In this document: in pieces, positions 9,135-17,635 of the stretch
How the letters are laid out: the number at the start of each line of letters is the position of its first letter
Position numbering within the stretch: position 1 is the first letter of the stretch
Source of the DNA: Desulfobacteraceae bacterium
GTDB lineage: Bacteria > Desulfobacterota > Desulfobacteria > Desulfobacterales > SKZT01
Length of the DNA: 42,232 nucleotides
Assembly (NCBI GenBank): GCA_007127235.1
Contig: SKZT01000294.1
Span: forward strand, 1 to 42,232
Direction of reading: 5' to 3'
Program-made: the position numbers and the translations under genes
The notes under the pieces: model-generated
Databases searched by the model: none
What the model saw: the letters and a program-made list of their open reading frames with translations, nothing else
Told to the model about the DNA's origin: nothing

Positions 9135-10094
9135 ATGCCATTTAAAAAGCTATTGACAATTCATCAGGGGGCTCTGGGCGATGTGATAACAAGTTTCACT
9201 GCACTTTTGCTCCTGAAGCAAACATACAATCAAATTCATCTCCTGTGCCCTCAGGCCATTGCACGTGTGTCAGAATATCTGGGGGTTGTGGATAGCGGCT
9301 TCGGCCTGGAATCGGCGGCTTTCTCATACCTTTTTTCGGAAAGGCCGGATAATACGAATACCGCTTTCAATAATTTTTTACGGTCCCATGACGATATTGT
9401 GCTGTTTTCATATTCGAAAATCCTGTCGGAAAATTTAGAGAAAATAACCGGCAAGAGGGTTTTTCAAATTCCACCCCGCCCTTTACCTTCCGAACCCGTT
9501 CACGTGGCGCAGTCTCTGATATCACATCTGGTGAACTTAAAACTTCTGAAAAAAGGGGATGAAAAAAATTTTTTGCGTGTACATCGAGACTTTCGAATTA
9601 AATTCAGAAAACAAAGAGTTTTTATTCATCCGGGCTCCGGAAGCTCTACAAAAAATTGGCCTCTGACATATTTTGGGGAATTGAAAAAACTGCTGTCTGA
9701 AAACGGTTTTGAGCCGGTGTTTCTCCTGGGCCCTGCAGAAAAAGATATTTCAGAAATCCTCCATAGAAAATCTGATTGTCTTCAAGGGCATCCCCTGCAT
9801 CTGTCCGACCTTGTTGAATTGGTAAACACCTTAAAAACAGGAGGCGGCTTTATCGGAAACGATTCGGGAGTGTCTCATCTGGCAGCATTTCTGGGTCTGC
9901 CGGCGCTGGTCATATTTGGCCCGACAGATACGGCTCGATGGTCGCCTTTGGGTTGTCGGGTAGAAACTATTTGTAGTCCAACATTGTGCCCCCCCTGTTT
10001 TGAAACCGCCCAAAAAGGATGTGACGCCATGAAGTGCCTTACGGAGATATCGCCCAGGCAGGTTCAAAACAAATTTAATATGTTGATACGTTAA
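9135..10094 (+). CDS. Glycosyltransferase family 9 (ADP-heptose:LPS heptosyltransferase-like)
   Basis: GT9 enzymes add heptose from ADP-heptose to the lipopolysaccharide core on the inner face of the cytoplasmic membrane. The 319-residue product has the N-terminal glycine loop GALGDVI, the donor-domain motif FIHPGSGSSTKNWP and the late motif GNDSGVSHLAA...LVIFGPTD. I chose ATG 9135, one base after the preceding stop, because the longer frame from 9063 only re-reads the USP gene. The 3' end overlaps the convergent racemase-like gene by 20 bases. The exact acceptor cannot be told from sequence. Confidence 0.85.
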   Translation: MPFKKLLTIHQGALGDVITSFTALLLLKQTYNQIHLLCPQAIARVSEYLGVVDSGFGLESAAFSYLFSERPDNTNTAFNNFLRSHDDIVLFSYSKILSENLEKITGKRVFQIPPRPLPSEPVHVAQSLISHLVNLKLLKKGDEKNFLRVHRDFRIKFRKQRVFIHPGSGSSTKNWPLTYFGELKKLLSENGFEPVFLLGPAEKDISEILHRKSDCLQGHPLHLSDLVELVNTLKTGGGFIGNDSGVSHLAAFLGLPALVIFGPTDTARWSPLGCRVETICSPTLCPPCFETAQKGCDAMKCLTEISPRQVQNKFNMLIR

Positions 10095-10869
10095 CTTGTT
10101 CCAGATGCAGATTTTTTTTGAAAAGTCTTTTGGCCGTTTTCTCTGTATGATGGGTCAGGTCTGAAACAAAAAATCGAATATTTCTTTCCTTAGCCGATTT
10201 CAGTTCCAAGTGAGGATAATTTTTTAAAAAACTCACAAGATAATTGACAAGCGCCAGAGAAGAATCGACGACTTTTATCCGTTTTCCTGCTTTGCGCACC
10301 AAAATGTCATTTAAAGAAGGATAATACGAATTCGCAGCTATGATGGTATCCACCTGCCGGACTTTTAAGGGTTGAATATATTTTTTCACAATCATGTGGG
10401 TTTCAGGCTTTTTAAACCATCCTTCTTCCACAATCGGTGTCAGTAAGGGGGTGGAGTTCGAATACACTTTTGCCCACAATCTGCTTTCCTTTATTTTTTG
10501 ATCATAGATGCCGCTGTCAATGGTGGTTTTTGTGCCTATAATACCAATTCTCGAGTATCTCGATACGTCCAAAGCTTCCTTTACCGATGGTGTCACAGCA
10601 TCCATGATATCAACCGGATATTTTGAAGCTGCTGCCAAAACAGAAGAACTTGAAATATCATGGCAGGCAACCACGATGAGTCGGGCACCTTTTTCAAGCA
10701 GAAACCGGAGCCCTTTCATTGCATATTTTTCAATCATTTCCACGCTCTTATTGCCATAAGGACCTCTTGCGGTGTCACCAAAAAAAACCATATCATATCC
10801 ATCGGATAAATCATATACCATCCTTGCTACACCTAAACCTCCGAGACCAGAGTCCAAAATTCCAATCAT
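10075..10869 (-). CDS. Glutamate racemase homologue lacking the second catalytic cysteine
   Basis: The 264-residue chain has the Asp/Glu racemase fold: DSGLGG with catalytic-type D6, GDTARGPYG, and VVAC with the first cysteine C69. The usual ACNTA becomes ACHDI. The second-half motif GCTHYP is replaced by ANSYYP (179-184), so the second catalytic cysteine is asparagine and its histidine partner is tyrosine. A normal two-base MurI mechanism therefore looks unlikely. GGGAGG lies four bases before the ATG, and the frame is intact, so this is probably a functional paralogue with another role rather than a pseudogene. It is convergent with the GT9 gene. Confidence 0.75.
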   Translation of the reverse strand: MIGILDSGLGGLGVARMVYDLSDGYDMVFFGDTARGPYGNKSVEMIEKYAMKGLRFLLEKGARLIVVACHDISSSSVLAAASKYPVDIMDAVTPSVKEALDVSRYSRIGIIGTKTTIDSGIYDQKIKESRLWAKVYSNSTPLLTPIVEEGWFKKPETHMIVKKYIQPLKVRQVDTIIAANSYYPSLNDILVRKAGKRIKVVDSSLALVNYLVSFLKNYPHLELKSAKERNIRFFVSDLTHHTEKTAKRLFKKNLHLEQVNVSTY

Positions 10870-10979
10870 TATGCCTCCCGATTTTTTGCACTGCTCCAGT
10901 TGAATATACCGCCTGAATGATTTAGTTTAGTAAATGTTTATTATGAATTTTAATTTTTGGAAATTTAAGGAGGGCCAAT

Positions 10980-11255
10980 ATGGAACATAATAACCAGGGA
11001 CCAACAAGAGAACAAAAAATCTTTAACCTGGGACTTCCCACAGAAACCATATCTTTATATCTTTTGTGCTGTGGAATCAAAGATGCCGGGATGACATTGA
11101 CCACCAAAAACATTTTGGAGCGATGGCACGGATCAGAATCGGATTTTCACAAAGCAATGAAAGAACTTGAAGACAGAAACATCATGTCGAAAATATTATC
11201 CGATGGGGAAAACAAGGACGTATTTCAAATCAAGGATGTTCATGGTTGGCGATAG
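10980..11255 (+). CDS. Conserved-looking 91-residue protein, possible winged-helix fold
   Basis: I do not recognise the family. It has a strong AAGGAGGG site 4 bases before ATG and charged, helical composition. The middle (LTTKNILERWHGSESDFHKA, then MKELEDRNI) reads like a winged-helix module: a helix, a turn, and a recognition helix followed by a short basic wing. No membrane segment or metal motif is visible, although two adjacent cysteines occur near residue 31. It is divergent from the racemase-like gene, with 110 bases between the two starts. Confidence 0.6.
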   Translation: MEHNNQGPTREQKIFNLGLPTETISLYLLCCGIKDAGMTLTTKNILERWHGSESDFHKAMKELEDRNIMSKILSDGENKDVFQIKDVHGWR

Positions 11256-11287
11256 CATGATCCGCTCCTGCTTATTCGAAAACGATA

Positions 11288-11701
11288 CTATTTTTTTCTG
11301 TTATCGATAACCTTTTGAACACATGAGGCAACTAATCCGTCAGGAAAATCGGTTCGAATACCCGGGCACATGACAGCCATAATACGCCAGTTGGAAATGT
11401 CTTTAACCACTGCCTCAATAAAGGGCCAGGCGTTACACATGTGGGGTTTGACCGGATGGATTGTGCATTTCGTATCCCAGAAAATACAATATCCGTCATC
11501 TTTTTGAGATAAAACCATTCCGGTACGGTTTTTCTGACAATACTTCTCAGTAAATAATGCCGACTCGATATTTAAAAACCTGGAAATTGCCGTAATTTCG
11601 TCTTCATTGACATAAGTTCCGCCAAACCCCTTACAACAATCCCCGCACATATTACATTGAAAAACATCCTCAGGAAAAATCTCCTCTTTTTTAGAATACA
11701 T
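11288..11701 (-). CDS. YkgJ-family zinc/iron-chelating cysteine-cluster protein
   Basis: The 137-residue product has the N-terminal signature CNMCGDCCKG and later cysteines in CIFWDTKC and HMCNAWPF, as in the YkgJ/UPF0153 family. These proteins are thought to bind a metal or Fe-S cluster; their function is undefined. I chose ATG 11701, preceded by GGAG, because upstream residues in the longer frame re-read the end of recR. Its start overlaps the recR stop by 11 bases, so it is probably translated from the dnaX-ybaB-recR transcript. Confidence 0.75.
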   Translation of the reverse strand: MYSKKEEIFPEDVFQCNMCGDCCKGFGGTYVNEDEITAISRFLNIESALFTEKYCQKNRTGMVLSQKDDGYCIFWDTKCTIHPVKPHMCNAWPFIEAVVKDISNWRIMAVMCPGIRTDFPDGLVASCVQKVIDNRKK

Positions 11702-12293
11702 GGCGGGTCTCCATGGCTTTACGAAGGGTAACCTGATCCACATACTTAAGATCGCCCCCAATGGGAACCCCTGATGCAATTCTGGTAACCTTAACAGGTA
11801 ATATGCCCAAAACTTCAGCTATGTAACAAGCGGTAGCCTCTCCTTCCACATTGGTACCGGTAGCAATAACCACCTCCTTGATTCGCTCTTCTGATATCCT
11901 TTTTTCAAGTTCCCTGATTCGTATATCATCCGGACCAACACCCTCCATGGGGGATAACACCCCTTGAAGAACATGATACAACCCTTTAAAAGCTCCGGAT
12001 TTTTCAAGAGCTACCAAATCCCCAGGCTGCTCAACCACACACAATACATTTTGCTCCCGGTTTACATCGCTGCAAATTTTGCAAACTTCACTATCACTTA
12101 ATCCAAAGCATTTGTTACACAACCGAACCTTTTCTTTGACTTTTAAAATACTTTCGGCCAGACCGGATGCCTCCTTTAAAGGCACTTTGAGTATATGCAT
12201 AGCAAGGCGCTCGGCAGTTTTCTCTCCAATTCCGGGAAGTCTGGAAAGGTTTTTTATCAATGCGATAATGGTTGAAGGATAATGGGTTGTCAT
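11691..12293 (-). CDS. recR: Recombination mediator RecR
   Basis: RecR loads RecA on gapped DNA together with RecF/RecO. The protein has an N-terminal helix-hairpin-helix (LSRLPGIGEKTAERLA), a four-cysteine zinc finger (CNKC...CKIC) and a Toprim domain (CVVEQPGDLVALE). It is about 200 residues, the family norm. A TTG six bases upstream could also start it, but ATG 12293 has AAGG at a proper distance. It lies third in dnaX-ybaB-recR, a widely conserved arrangement. Confidence 0.95.
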   Translation of the reverse strand: MTTHYPSTIIALIKNLSRLPGIGEKTAERLAMHILKVPLKEASGLAESILKVKEKVRLCNKCFGLSDSEVCKICSDVNREQNVLCVVEQPGDLVALEKSGAFKGLYHVLQGVLSPMEGVGPDDIRIRELEKRISEERIKEVVIATGTNVEGEATACYIAEVLGILPVKVTRIASGVPIGGDLKYVDQVTLRKAMETRHVF

Positions 12294-12329
12294 CGGCAAT
12301 CCTTAGAAAGGTTTCAGGGAACTATAGGC

Positions 12330-12641
12330 TTACATCAAACCCGGGATTTTCATGCCTCCTGTCAATTTTCCCATCTCACCGGAAACCATCTCCTGGGACT
12401 TGGTCAAAGCATCATTGATAGCCGCCATAATTAAATCCTGAAGCATGTCCACATCCTCGGGATCAACCACTTCCTTTTCGATCCGAATAGAGACAATTTG
12501 CTGTCGTCCGTTGGCGACAACTTTTACCATCCCCCCACCGGCGCTTGATTCAATTGTCTTTTCAGCCAATTCCTCTTGAAGTTTTATCATTTTTTCCTGA
12601 AGCTTCTGGGCTTGCTTCATCATGTTACCCATGCCTTTCAT
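12330..12641 (-). CDS. ybaB: YbaB/EbfC nucleoid-associated protein
   Basis: This 103-residue DNA-binding dimer family is encoded between dnaX and recR in many bacteria. The sequence shows the family pattern: a Met/Gln/Lys-rich N-terminal helix ([11 protein letters not shown]), the central [14 protein letters not shown] strand region and a C-terminal helix ending in a Gly/Met-rich tail. AAGGAGG precedes the start. The start overlaps the dnaX stop by four bases, indicating coupling. Confidence 0.93.
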   Translation of the reverse strand: MKGMGNMMKQAQKLQEKMIKLQEELAEKTIESSAGGGMVKVVANGRQQIVSIRIEKEVVDPEDVDMLQDLIMAAINDALTKSQEMVSGEMGKLTGGMKIPGLM

Positions 12642-14377
12642 AAATGATCCTCCTTAAGTATTATAACGTCTACGACTTTACCATCAAATATTTCCATAGC
12701 CTCGGCCACTGCAGGATGGCTCAGGGCTTCTCGCTTTAAACGGTCTTCGTTGTCCATTCTGCTGCGATTATCTGTTTGACTATTTTCATTTGCTTTAAGG
12801 ACAATTTCGGGAATCTTACCAATCAAATCTCTAAAAGCATCTCTGATTTTATCCAAATTTTTATTGATACGGTTAAATTGAAGTCCATTATCAATGCTTT
12901 CAATTTCTATACGATCTGTTGAAACACTCAGCAGCTTTGCCTGGGTAAGCATCGCTCCAAGAAAGCCGTTATTTTCGGAAACTTTTTTCACAATTTTTTC
13001 CCAGATAAGCTCCCGGGGCTGCTCAAGGTCAAAGCGCTTTTCATCAGCCGTTTCTTGACCAAAATCCTTTGCACCGCTATTGTAATTATCCTTTAGGACA
13101 CTGTCTTCCCCACCATTGGTATTATTGATTAAAATGGAGTTTTCGGCCATTTCAACCTTATGATCTTTGGCCATGTCTTCATAATTCTTGATGTCTTTTG
13201 CCTCAGATACCACATGGGTTACTCTTTGTGAATCAATAGCATTTTTAAGATCATCGATTTTTTCAATGAGTTCATCAATTGACAAAACGGGTTTTATTCG
13301 GCACATGCGGATCAATGCCATCTCCAGGGCCATTTTGGGCTGAGCGGAAAATCTGACGGTTGGTTCTTCCCGAAAAAGGATATCAAAAAGCTGCGAAAGA
13401 TGTGAAGCCGGAATCTCAGCAACCTGATGAGACATCTCTTTCAATTCATGCATGGGTACATCCACCAGCTTATCCAGATTTTTTCCCAGCCTGACAACCA
13501 TCAAATTTCTGAAATGTTCCAAAAGATCGGCGTACAATTTTTTCATATCCTGTCCACGATCATATATTTGATCCAGGATCTTCAAAATTTCAGGTACATC
13601 AGCAGAAAGAATACCGGTGGTCATATCAAAGACCATCTTTCTGTCAATAACCCCCATGATGTCAATGACCTGATCGTAGGACAACCCCCCCCGGGAACAG
13701 GTCATCACCTGATCCAGCAGACTCAGAGCATCACGCATACACCCGCCGGCTTCCCTGGCCATGAGATGAAGACTTTGGGCATCGATATCAAAATTTTCCT
13801 TTTGGCAAATGGTTGCTAAGTGCTTTGTAATTGCTTCTGTGGGAATTCGGCGGAAATCGTGACGGCGGCAGCGGGACAGTATCGTCAAAGGAATCTTATG
13901 AGGTTCCGTAGTGGCAAAGATGAACAATACATGGGCCGGAGGTTCTTCAAGGGTTTTGAGCAGGGCATTGAAAGCCGCCGTGCTGAGCATATGAACCTCA
14001 TCGATTATGTATATCTTATAACGGCCGTGAGCAGGCATGTACTTGCTGTTGTCCCTCAATTCCCGAACCTGCTCCACACCATTGTTAGAAGCCCCGTCAA
14101 TTTCATAAACATCCACTGATCCCGAAGATGTAATGTCATGGCAGGATTTACAGGCGTTACACGGCGTGGGGGAAGGACCCTTTTCACAGTTCATGGCCTT
14201 CGCCAGTATTCGAGCCACTGTGGTTTTGCCGGTCCCCCGGGGTCCTGAAAACAAAACCGCATGAGCCATGCGATCGGATGCAATGGCATTTTTCAGGGTC
14301 AATGTCACATGATCCTGCCGGATAACATCCTCAAAGGTCTGAGGACGATATTTTCGAGCTAATACGAGATAGGCCAT
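12638..14377 (-). CDS. dnaX: DNA polymerase III subunit gamma/tau
   Basis: This is the clamp-loader ATPase of the replicase. It has Walker A ([10 protein letters not shown], about 44-53), a four-cysteine zinc module (C...CNACKSC, about 68-83), Walker B DEVHML, sensor 1 ATTEPHK and an SRC arginine finger. The 579-residue length includes a short tau-like C-terminal region rich in acidic and Asn residues (about 390-470) and a final folded segment. I did not see an obvious A-rich slippery heptamer with a downstream stem, so production of a separate gamma form is not predicted. It is the first gene of dnaX-ybaB-recR-ykgJ. Confidence 0.95.
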   Translation of the reverse strand: MAYLVLARKYRPQTFEDVIRQDHVTLTLKNAIASDRMAHAVLFSGPRGTGKTTVARILAKAMNCEKGPSPTPCNACKSCHDITSSGSVDVYEIDGASNNGVEQVRELRDNSKYMPAHGRYKIYIIDEVHMLSTAAFNALLKTLEEPPAHVLFIFATTEPHKIPLTILSRCRRHDFRRIPTEAITKHLATICQKENFDIDAQSLHLMAREAGGCMRDALSLLDQVMTCSRGGLSYDQVIDIMGVIDRKMVFDMTTGILSADVPEILKILDQIYDRGQDMKKLYADLLEHFRNLMVVRLGKNLDKLVDVPMHELKEMSHQVAEIPASHLSQLFDILFREEPTVRFSAQPKMALEMALIRMCRIKPVLSIDELIEKIDDLKNAIDSQRVTHVVSEAKDIKNYEDMAKDHKVEMAENSILINNTNGGEDSVLKDNYNSGAKDFGQETADEKRFDLEQPRELIWEKIVKKVSENNGFLGAMLTQAKLLSVSTDRIEIESIDNGLQFNRINKNLDKIRDAFRDLIGKIPEIVLKANENSQTDNRSRMDNEDRLKREALSHPAVAEAMEIFDGKVVDVIILKEDHL

Positions 14378-14541
14378 CTTTTAAAGCAATTCTTTTCTGT
14401 AAAATTTTCCTCATGATCCGCATGATAAGGCAGACATTTTAAAATCACAATTGAAAAATATTTTTTAAAGCAAAAAGCTTTTTTTCCGCTACTTAATCTT
14501 AAGGGAAGGATTTAAACAAAAATGATTTTCATGAGGAAAAG

Positions 14542-14635
14542 TGGCGGAGAGAGAGGGATTCGAACCCTCGGTACCGCTTTTGGCAGTACACACGATTTCC
14601 AGTCGTGCTCCTTCAACCAGCTCGGACATCTCTCC
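14542..14635 (-). tRNA. tRNA-Ser (anticodon GGA)
   Basis: The minus strand reads GGAGAGA at the 5' end and TCTCTCC-G-CCA at the 3' end, a complete 7-bp acceptor stem with encoded CCA. The anticodon stem-loop is CACGACTGGAAATCGTG with GGA in the loop. There is a long variable arm, as in serine tRNAs, and a standard T arm with GGTTCGAATCC. It is 94 nt long and reads UCC/UCU codons. Confidence 0.95.
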
Positions 14636-14693
14636 ATTATTGATCAGTTTATTAAAAGTTCATGTTTGAAAATTTTTCCGCTAAAGTACCTGC

Positions 14694-14786
14694 TGGCGGA
14701 GAGGGTGGGATTCGAACCCACGATCCCGTTATTCACAGGATACCGCTTTTCGAGAGCGGGGCCTTCAGCCGCTCGGCCACCTCTCC
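14694..14786 (-). tRNA. tRNA-Ser (anticodon CGA)
   Basis: The minus strand has acceptor stem GGAGAGG/CCTCTCC, discriminator G and encoded CCA. The anticodon loop CTCGAAA presents CGA for UCG codons. A long variable arm (GTATCCTG...CGGGATC region) is typical of serine tRNA. It lies 58 bases upstream of the tRNA-Ser(GGA) on the same strand and probably shares its promoter. Confidence 0.95.
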
Positions 14787-14818
14787 GACTCTCTTCCAAA
14801 CGGATACAAATGGTAATT

Positions 14819-14845
14819 ATTATATCAACCATATTCTCATGTCAA
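14819..14845 (-). promoter_or_regulatory. Promoter of the tRNA-Ser pair
   Basis: On the minus strand TTGACA (14845-14840) and TATAAT (14824-14819) are both perfect consensus hexamers, separated by 15 bases. They lie 33 bases upstream of the first tRNA-Ser. The spacer is short of the optimal 17, but near-consensus strength fits a stable-RNA promoter. Confidence 0.65.
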
Positions 14846-14950
14846 GTCTTTGATCACTTTTTCATCAATTAATACTTGAACATCTTATGAAATTTTTGTA
14901 TCAACAATGCTTTGTTGAAACTTTAAATCATATAAATTGAGGAATCTGCT

Positions 14951-16288
14951 ATGGCCGACATCATTCCCTTTAAGGGAATACATTATAATCCTGAAAAAAT
15001 TGATGACTTTTCAGATGTGGTTGCTCCACCATACGACGTAATTTCTCCCCGGGAACAAGAGCAATTTTATCGCCGGCACCCTAATAATGTAATCCGTTTA
15101 ATCCTGGGTAAGATTAAAAAAACGGACACCCCACAGGATAACAGTTATACCCGAGCTGCAAATTTTTTAAAAACCTGGATGAAAGAACAAATTCTTGTGC
15201 GAGATCCGGTTCCGGCCCTTTATCTCTCATCGGTAGATTTTCATATCGAAGATCGCCCTATCACCCGTTTCGGCTTGGTGGCTCTGGTACGCGTGGAACC
15301 CTTTGAAAAAGGAATAATACTACCCCATGAAAAAACCTTTTCAAAAGTCAAGTCCGAGCAATTGGAACTTATGAAGTCCTGCCATGCCAATTTCAGTCCC
15401 ATTTTTTCCCTTTACTCCAACCATAACGACATATTGAACACCCTTAAGCAGAGCGCCACCAAAAGGGCTCCGGACCTGCGAATGTATGACAGCAACGGTT
15501 TTTTGCAGCAAATATGGAAAATCACGGATGAAGCGGTTCATCAAAGGGTTTTGGAAACGATGGCCCCAAAGACCATCTTTATTGCCGATGGCCATCACCG
15601 GTATGAAACCGCCCTTAATTACCGGAACTGGGTTGCTTCCAATACTCCCGATTTTTCCGATAACCATCCGGCCAATTTTATCCTAATGTCTTTAAGCAGT
15701 ATGGAAGACCCCGGACTTGTTATTCTTCCGGCCCATCGTATTCTAAGAGAAGTTGACGCCGAAACATTAGCAACCTTTGAAAAAAGGGCCGATCCCTATT
15801 TTGAAATCACCCCTTTTGCTTTCCAGCCCCATGAAATAGATACAGTCCGAGACCGGTTCATCACCCAGCTTCATTTAAAAAAAGAACAAAACTGTATCGG
15901 AATGTTTTTAAAAAACCGGGACGCTTTTATCCTGCTGACCTTAAAACCGGGAGTCATGGATGCTTTGTTTTCCAATGAAATACCGGAATCATTAAGAAAT
16001 TTGGACGTAACTGTTCTAACGCGCCTCATATTTATGGAAATTCTGGGCTTTGACCAGAACCGCTTGGACAATGAAAAACTTATCACTTATTCCAGCAAGG
16101 TTAAAGAGGCCATAGAAATTGTCCGCTCTGAAAATTACGATGTCACCTTTATTCTGAACCCTACAAAAATGGAGCAGGTGAGGCAGGTGGCCGAGGAAGG
16201 CCTGATTATGCCAAGAAAATCCACCTACTTTTACCCCAAGGTCATCTCAGGACATATTCTCAGGGACATGAAGCAAAATAATTCCTGA
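14951..16288 (+). CDS. DUF1015 family protein
   Basis: The 445-residue protein begins MADIIPFKGIHYNPEKI and contains VAPPYDVISP and, near the middle, ADGHHRYETAL, all hallmarks of the DUF1015 (HipA-unrelated) family. Members are often annotated only as conserved hypothetical or as SerC-neighbour proteins, and the reaction is not established. The HH-R-E motif suggests an enzymatic site, which is inference. GAGGA lies before the ATG. It is divergent from the tRNA-Ser pair and ends one base from the convergent methyltransferase gene. Confidence 0.85.
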   Translation: MADIIPFKGIHYNPEKIDDFSDVVAPPYDVISPREQEQFYRRHPNNVIRLILGKIKKTDTPQDNSYTRAANFLKTWMKEQILVRDPVPALYLSSVDFHIEDRPITRFGLVALVRVEPFEKGIILPHEKTFSKVKSEQLELMKSCHANFSPIFSLYSNHNDILNTLKQSATKRAPDLRMYDSNGFLQQIWKITDEAVHQRVLETMAPKTIFIADGHHRYETALNYRNWVASNTPDFSDNHPANFILMSLSSMEDPGLVILPAHRILREVDAETLATFEKRADPYFEITPFAFQPHEIDTVRDRFITQLHLKKEQNCIGMFLKNRDAFILLTLKPGVMDALFSNEIPESLRNLDVTVLTRLIFMEILGFDQNRLDNEKLITYSSKVKEAIEIVRSENYDVTFILNPTKMEQVRQVAEEGLIMPRKSTYFYPKVISGHILRDMKQNNS

Positions 16289-16289
16289 C

Positions 16290-17060
16290 TCAAAGACGAA
16301 ACATTGCTTCAACTTCGGTTGTATATGCTCCGTTTGCCTGATGCACATATAGGGGAGGTTCGATAACAAGCTCTTGGCGGCCGTGCTTTACGGCTCTTAC
16401 AATTACCCGGTTTGCATCTGCAAAGACATGTGGATGAACCGTCCGAAGCCGCTTAGGTTCCAATCCTGCCTTGCGAAGTGTGTGGAAAAGCTCCACCAAT
16501 CTTTGGGCGGGATATATCATCATGAGGGTCCCCGATATATTCAGCAGACGAGCTGAACATTCAATCACATCGGATAGTGTTGCAAAAATTTCGTGTGTTG
16601 CTCCACATTTTGATTTATCGGATCCGAGTCTTGTGCATCCTGCTTTCCCAAAAGGTGGATTGGCAACAACCATATCTACGGGTCCTCCGATATCCTTTGT
16701 ATAAAGGTTTTTCAGATCATCACATATGATTTGGACCTGCTTGGTCATCTGGTTTTTCAAAACATTGCATTGTGCCAGATAAGCCAGGGATTTTTGTATT
16801 TCAATCCCCATTATATGGATATGGGGAAAGCGACGGGCAAGTATCAAAGCGATAATACCGCAGCCCGTTCCCAAATCCACCACCCGTTTATGTCCCAATA
16901 CATTGACGTGCCACGCCAGTATTACCGCATCAATCGAATACCGGTATCCTTTTTCCGGCTGCTTGATCAGCAGAGAATCGGTGAGCAAAGATTTTGAAAA
17001 TATCCGGTTTTCTTCTACAGAATCTTTTTGCAATCCACATCTTTGTTTTACATTTTTCAT
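16290..17060 (-). CDS. TrmN6-like tRNA1(Val) (adenine-37)-N6-methyltransferase
   Basis: The 256-residue protein has the class I SAM-dependent fold: motif I VDLGTGCGIIALILARR, an acidic residue following (MGIEIQ), and motif IV VANPPFGK, the NPPF signature of N6-adenine or glutamine methyltransferases. The overall pattern matches YfiC/TrmN6, which methylates A37 of tRNA-Val, but substrate specificity cannot be read. The start lacks a clear ribosome site; the gene follows the DUF721 stop by 7 bases, so translation is probably coupled. Confidence 0.8.
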   Translation of the reverse strand: MKNVKQRCGLQKDSVEENRIFSKSLLTDSLLIKQPEKGYRYSIDAVILAWHVNVLGHKRVVDLGTGCGIIALILARRFPHIHIMGIEIQKSLAYLAQCNVLKNQMTKQVQIICDDLKNLYTKDIGGPVDMVVANPPFGKAGCTRLGSDKSKCGATHEIFATLSDVIECSARLLNISGTLMMIYPAQRLVELFHTLRKAGLEPKRLRTVHPHVFADANRVIVRAVKHGRQELVIEPPLYVHQANGAYTTEVEAMFRL

Positions 17061-17067
17061 AAAAGAT

Positions 17068-17382
17068 TCAGACGCCTATTTTGAACTTGATATCATTGAT
17101 CACCTGTTTTCCAACAACCTGGTTGAGCCTGCCGATGATGTCCTTTTTGAGGAACTGCAGCTGATGTATCCACGGCGAACTGGTTACTTCTACATACAAA
17201 AGCCGCCCTTTGAATGCCGAAGGCCTCGCATTCTGTGCAATGGTTTCCCCGACGGTTTCATCCCAGTACCGCCATACAAGAACCAAGTCTCCATTGGCTT
17301 TTTCATGAAAAGATCTCAGCAAGTTGTTCAATATGTTTCCAATATGAATTGGTTCTGCACTTTTTTTTCTTTGATCTTCCAT
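17068..17382 (-). CDS. DUF721 (DciA-like) protein
   Basis: The 104-residue product carries the DUF721 pattern: an N-terminal helix with ILNNLL, WDETVGETIAQNARP in the middle and LLYVEVTSSPWIHQLQFLK. DciA proteins of this family help load the DnaB replicative helicase in bacteria without DnaC. That role is family knowledge, not shown here. I chose ATG 17382, preceded by GGGAG at 5 bases, over ATG 17394, which has no ribosome site. It is first in a two-gene unit with the TrmN6-like gene. Confidence 0.75.
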   Translation of the reverse strand: MEDQRKKSAEPIHIGNILNNLLRSFHEKANGDLVLVWRYWDETVGETIAQNARPSAFKGRLLYVEVTSSPWIHQLQFLKKDIIGRLNQVVGKQVINDIKFKIGV

Positions 17383-17446
17383 ATGCTCTCCCATCTAGAC
17401 GCTTTTGATCGAAAACAAACTACCCAATCAAACCATTGCTTTTTGC

Positions 17447-17475
17447 TTGACTTGATAATCCGGGTTGTTTATTTT
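17447..17475 (+). promoter_or_regulatory. Promoter upstream of hflKC
   Basis: TTGACT (17447-17452) is followed after 17 bases by TATTTT (17470-17475). This gives a leader of about 150 A/T-rich bases before hflK. No operator-like repeat was noticed. Confidence 0.45.
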
Positions 17476-17635
17476 AGTAAGAATTTTGATTTGAATAGCA
17501 TGAAAAAAAATTCGTACTTTAAAATAAAACTTTTAAAACACTTATCAATTAATTTTCATTCTATCAACCACGAGTTATCAAATCAAACGGCAAAGTCAGC
17601 AGTTACTATAAATTTTAATCAGGATAGATCAAAAA

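Noticed and set aside
12638-14377. Programmed frameshift in dnaX
   Set aside because: I found no A-rich slippery heptamer followed by a stable stem in the tau linker region.
14522-14872. Open frames of 116, 63 and 62 codons over the tRNA-Ser pair
   Set aside because: They translate tRNA sequence (GERGIRTLG and GEGGIRTHD are the usual spurious products of tRNA-Ser T arms).
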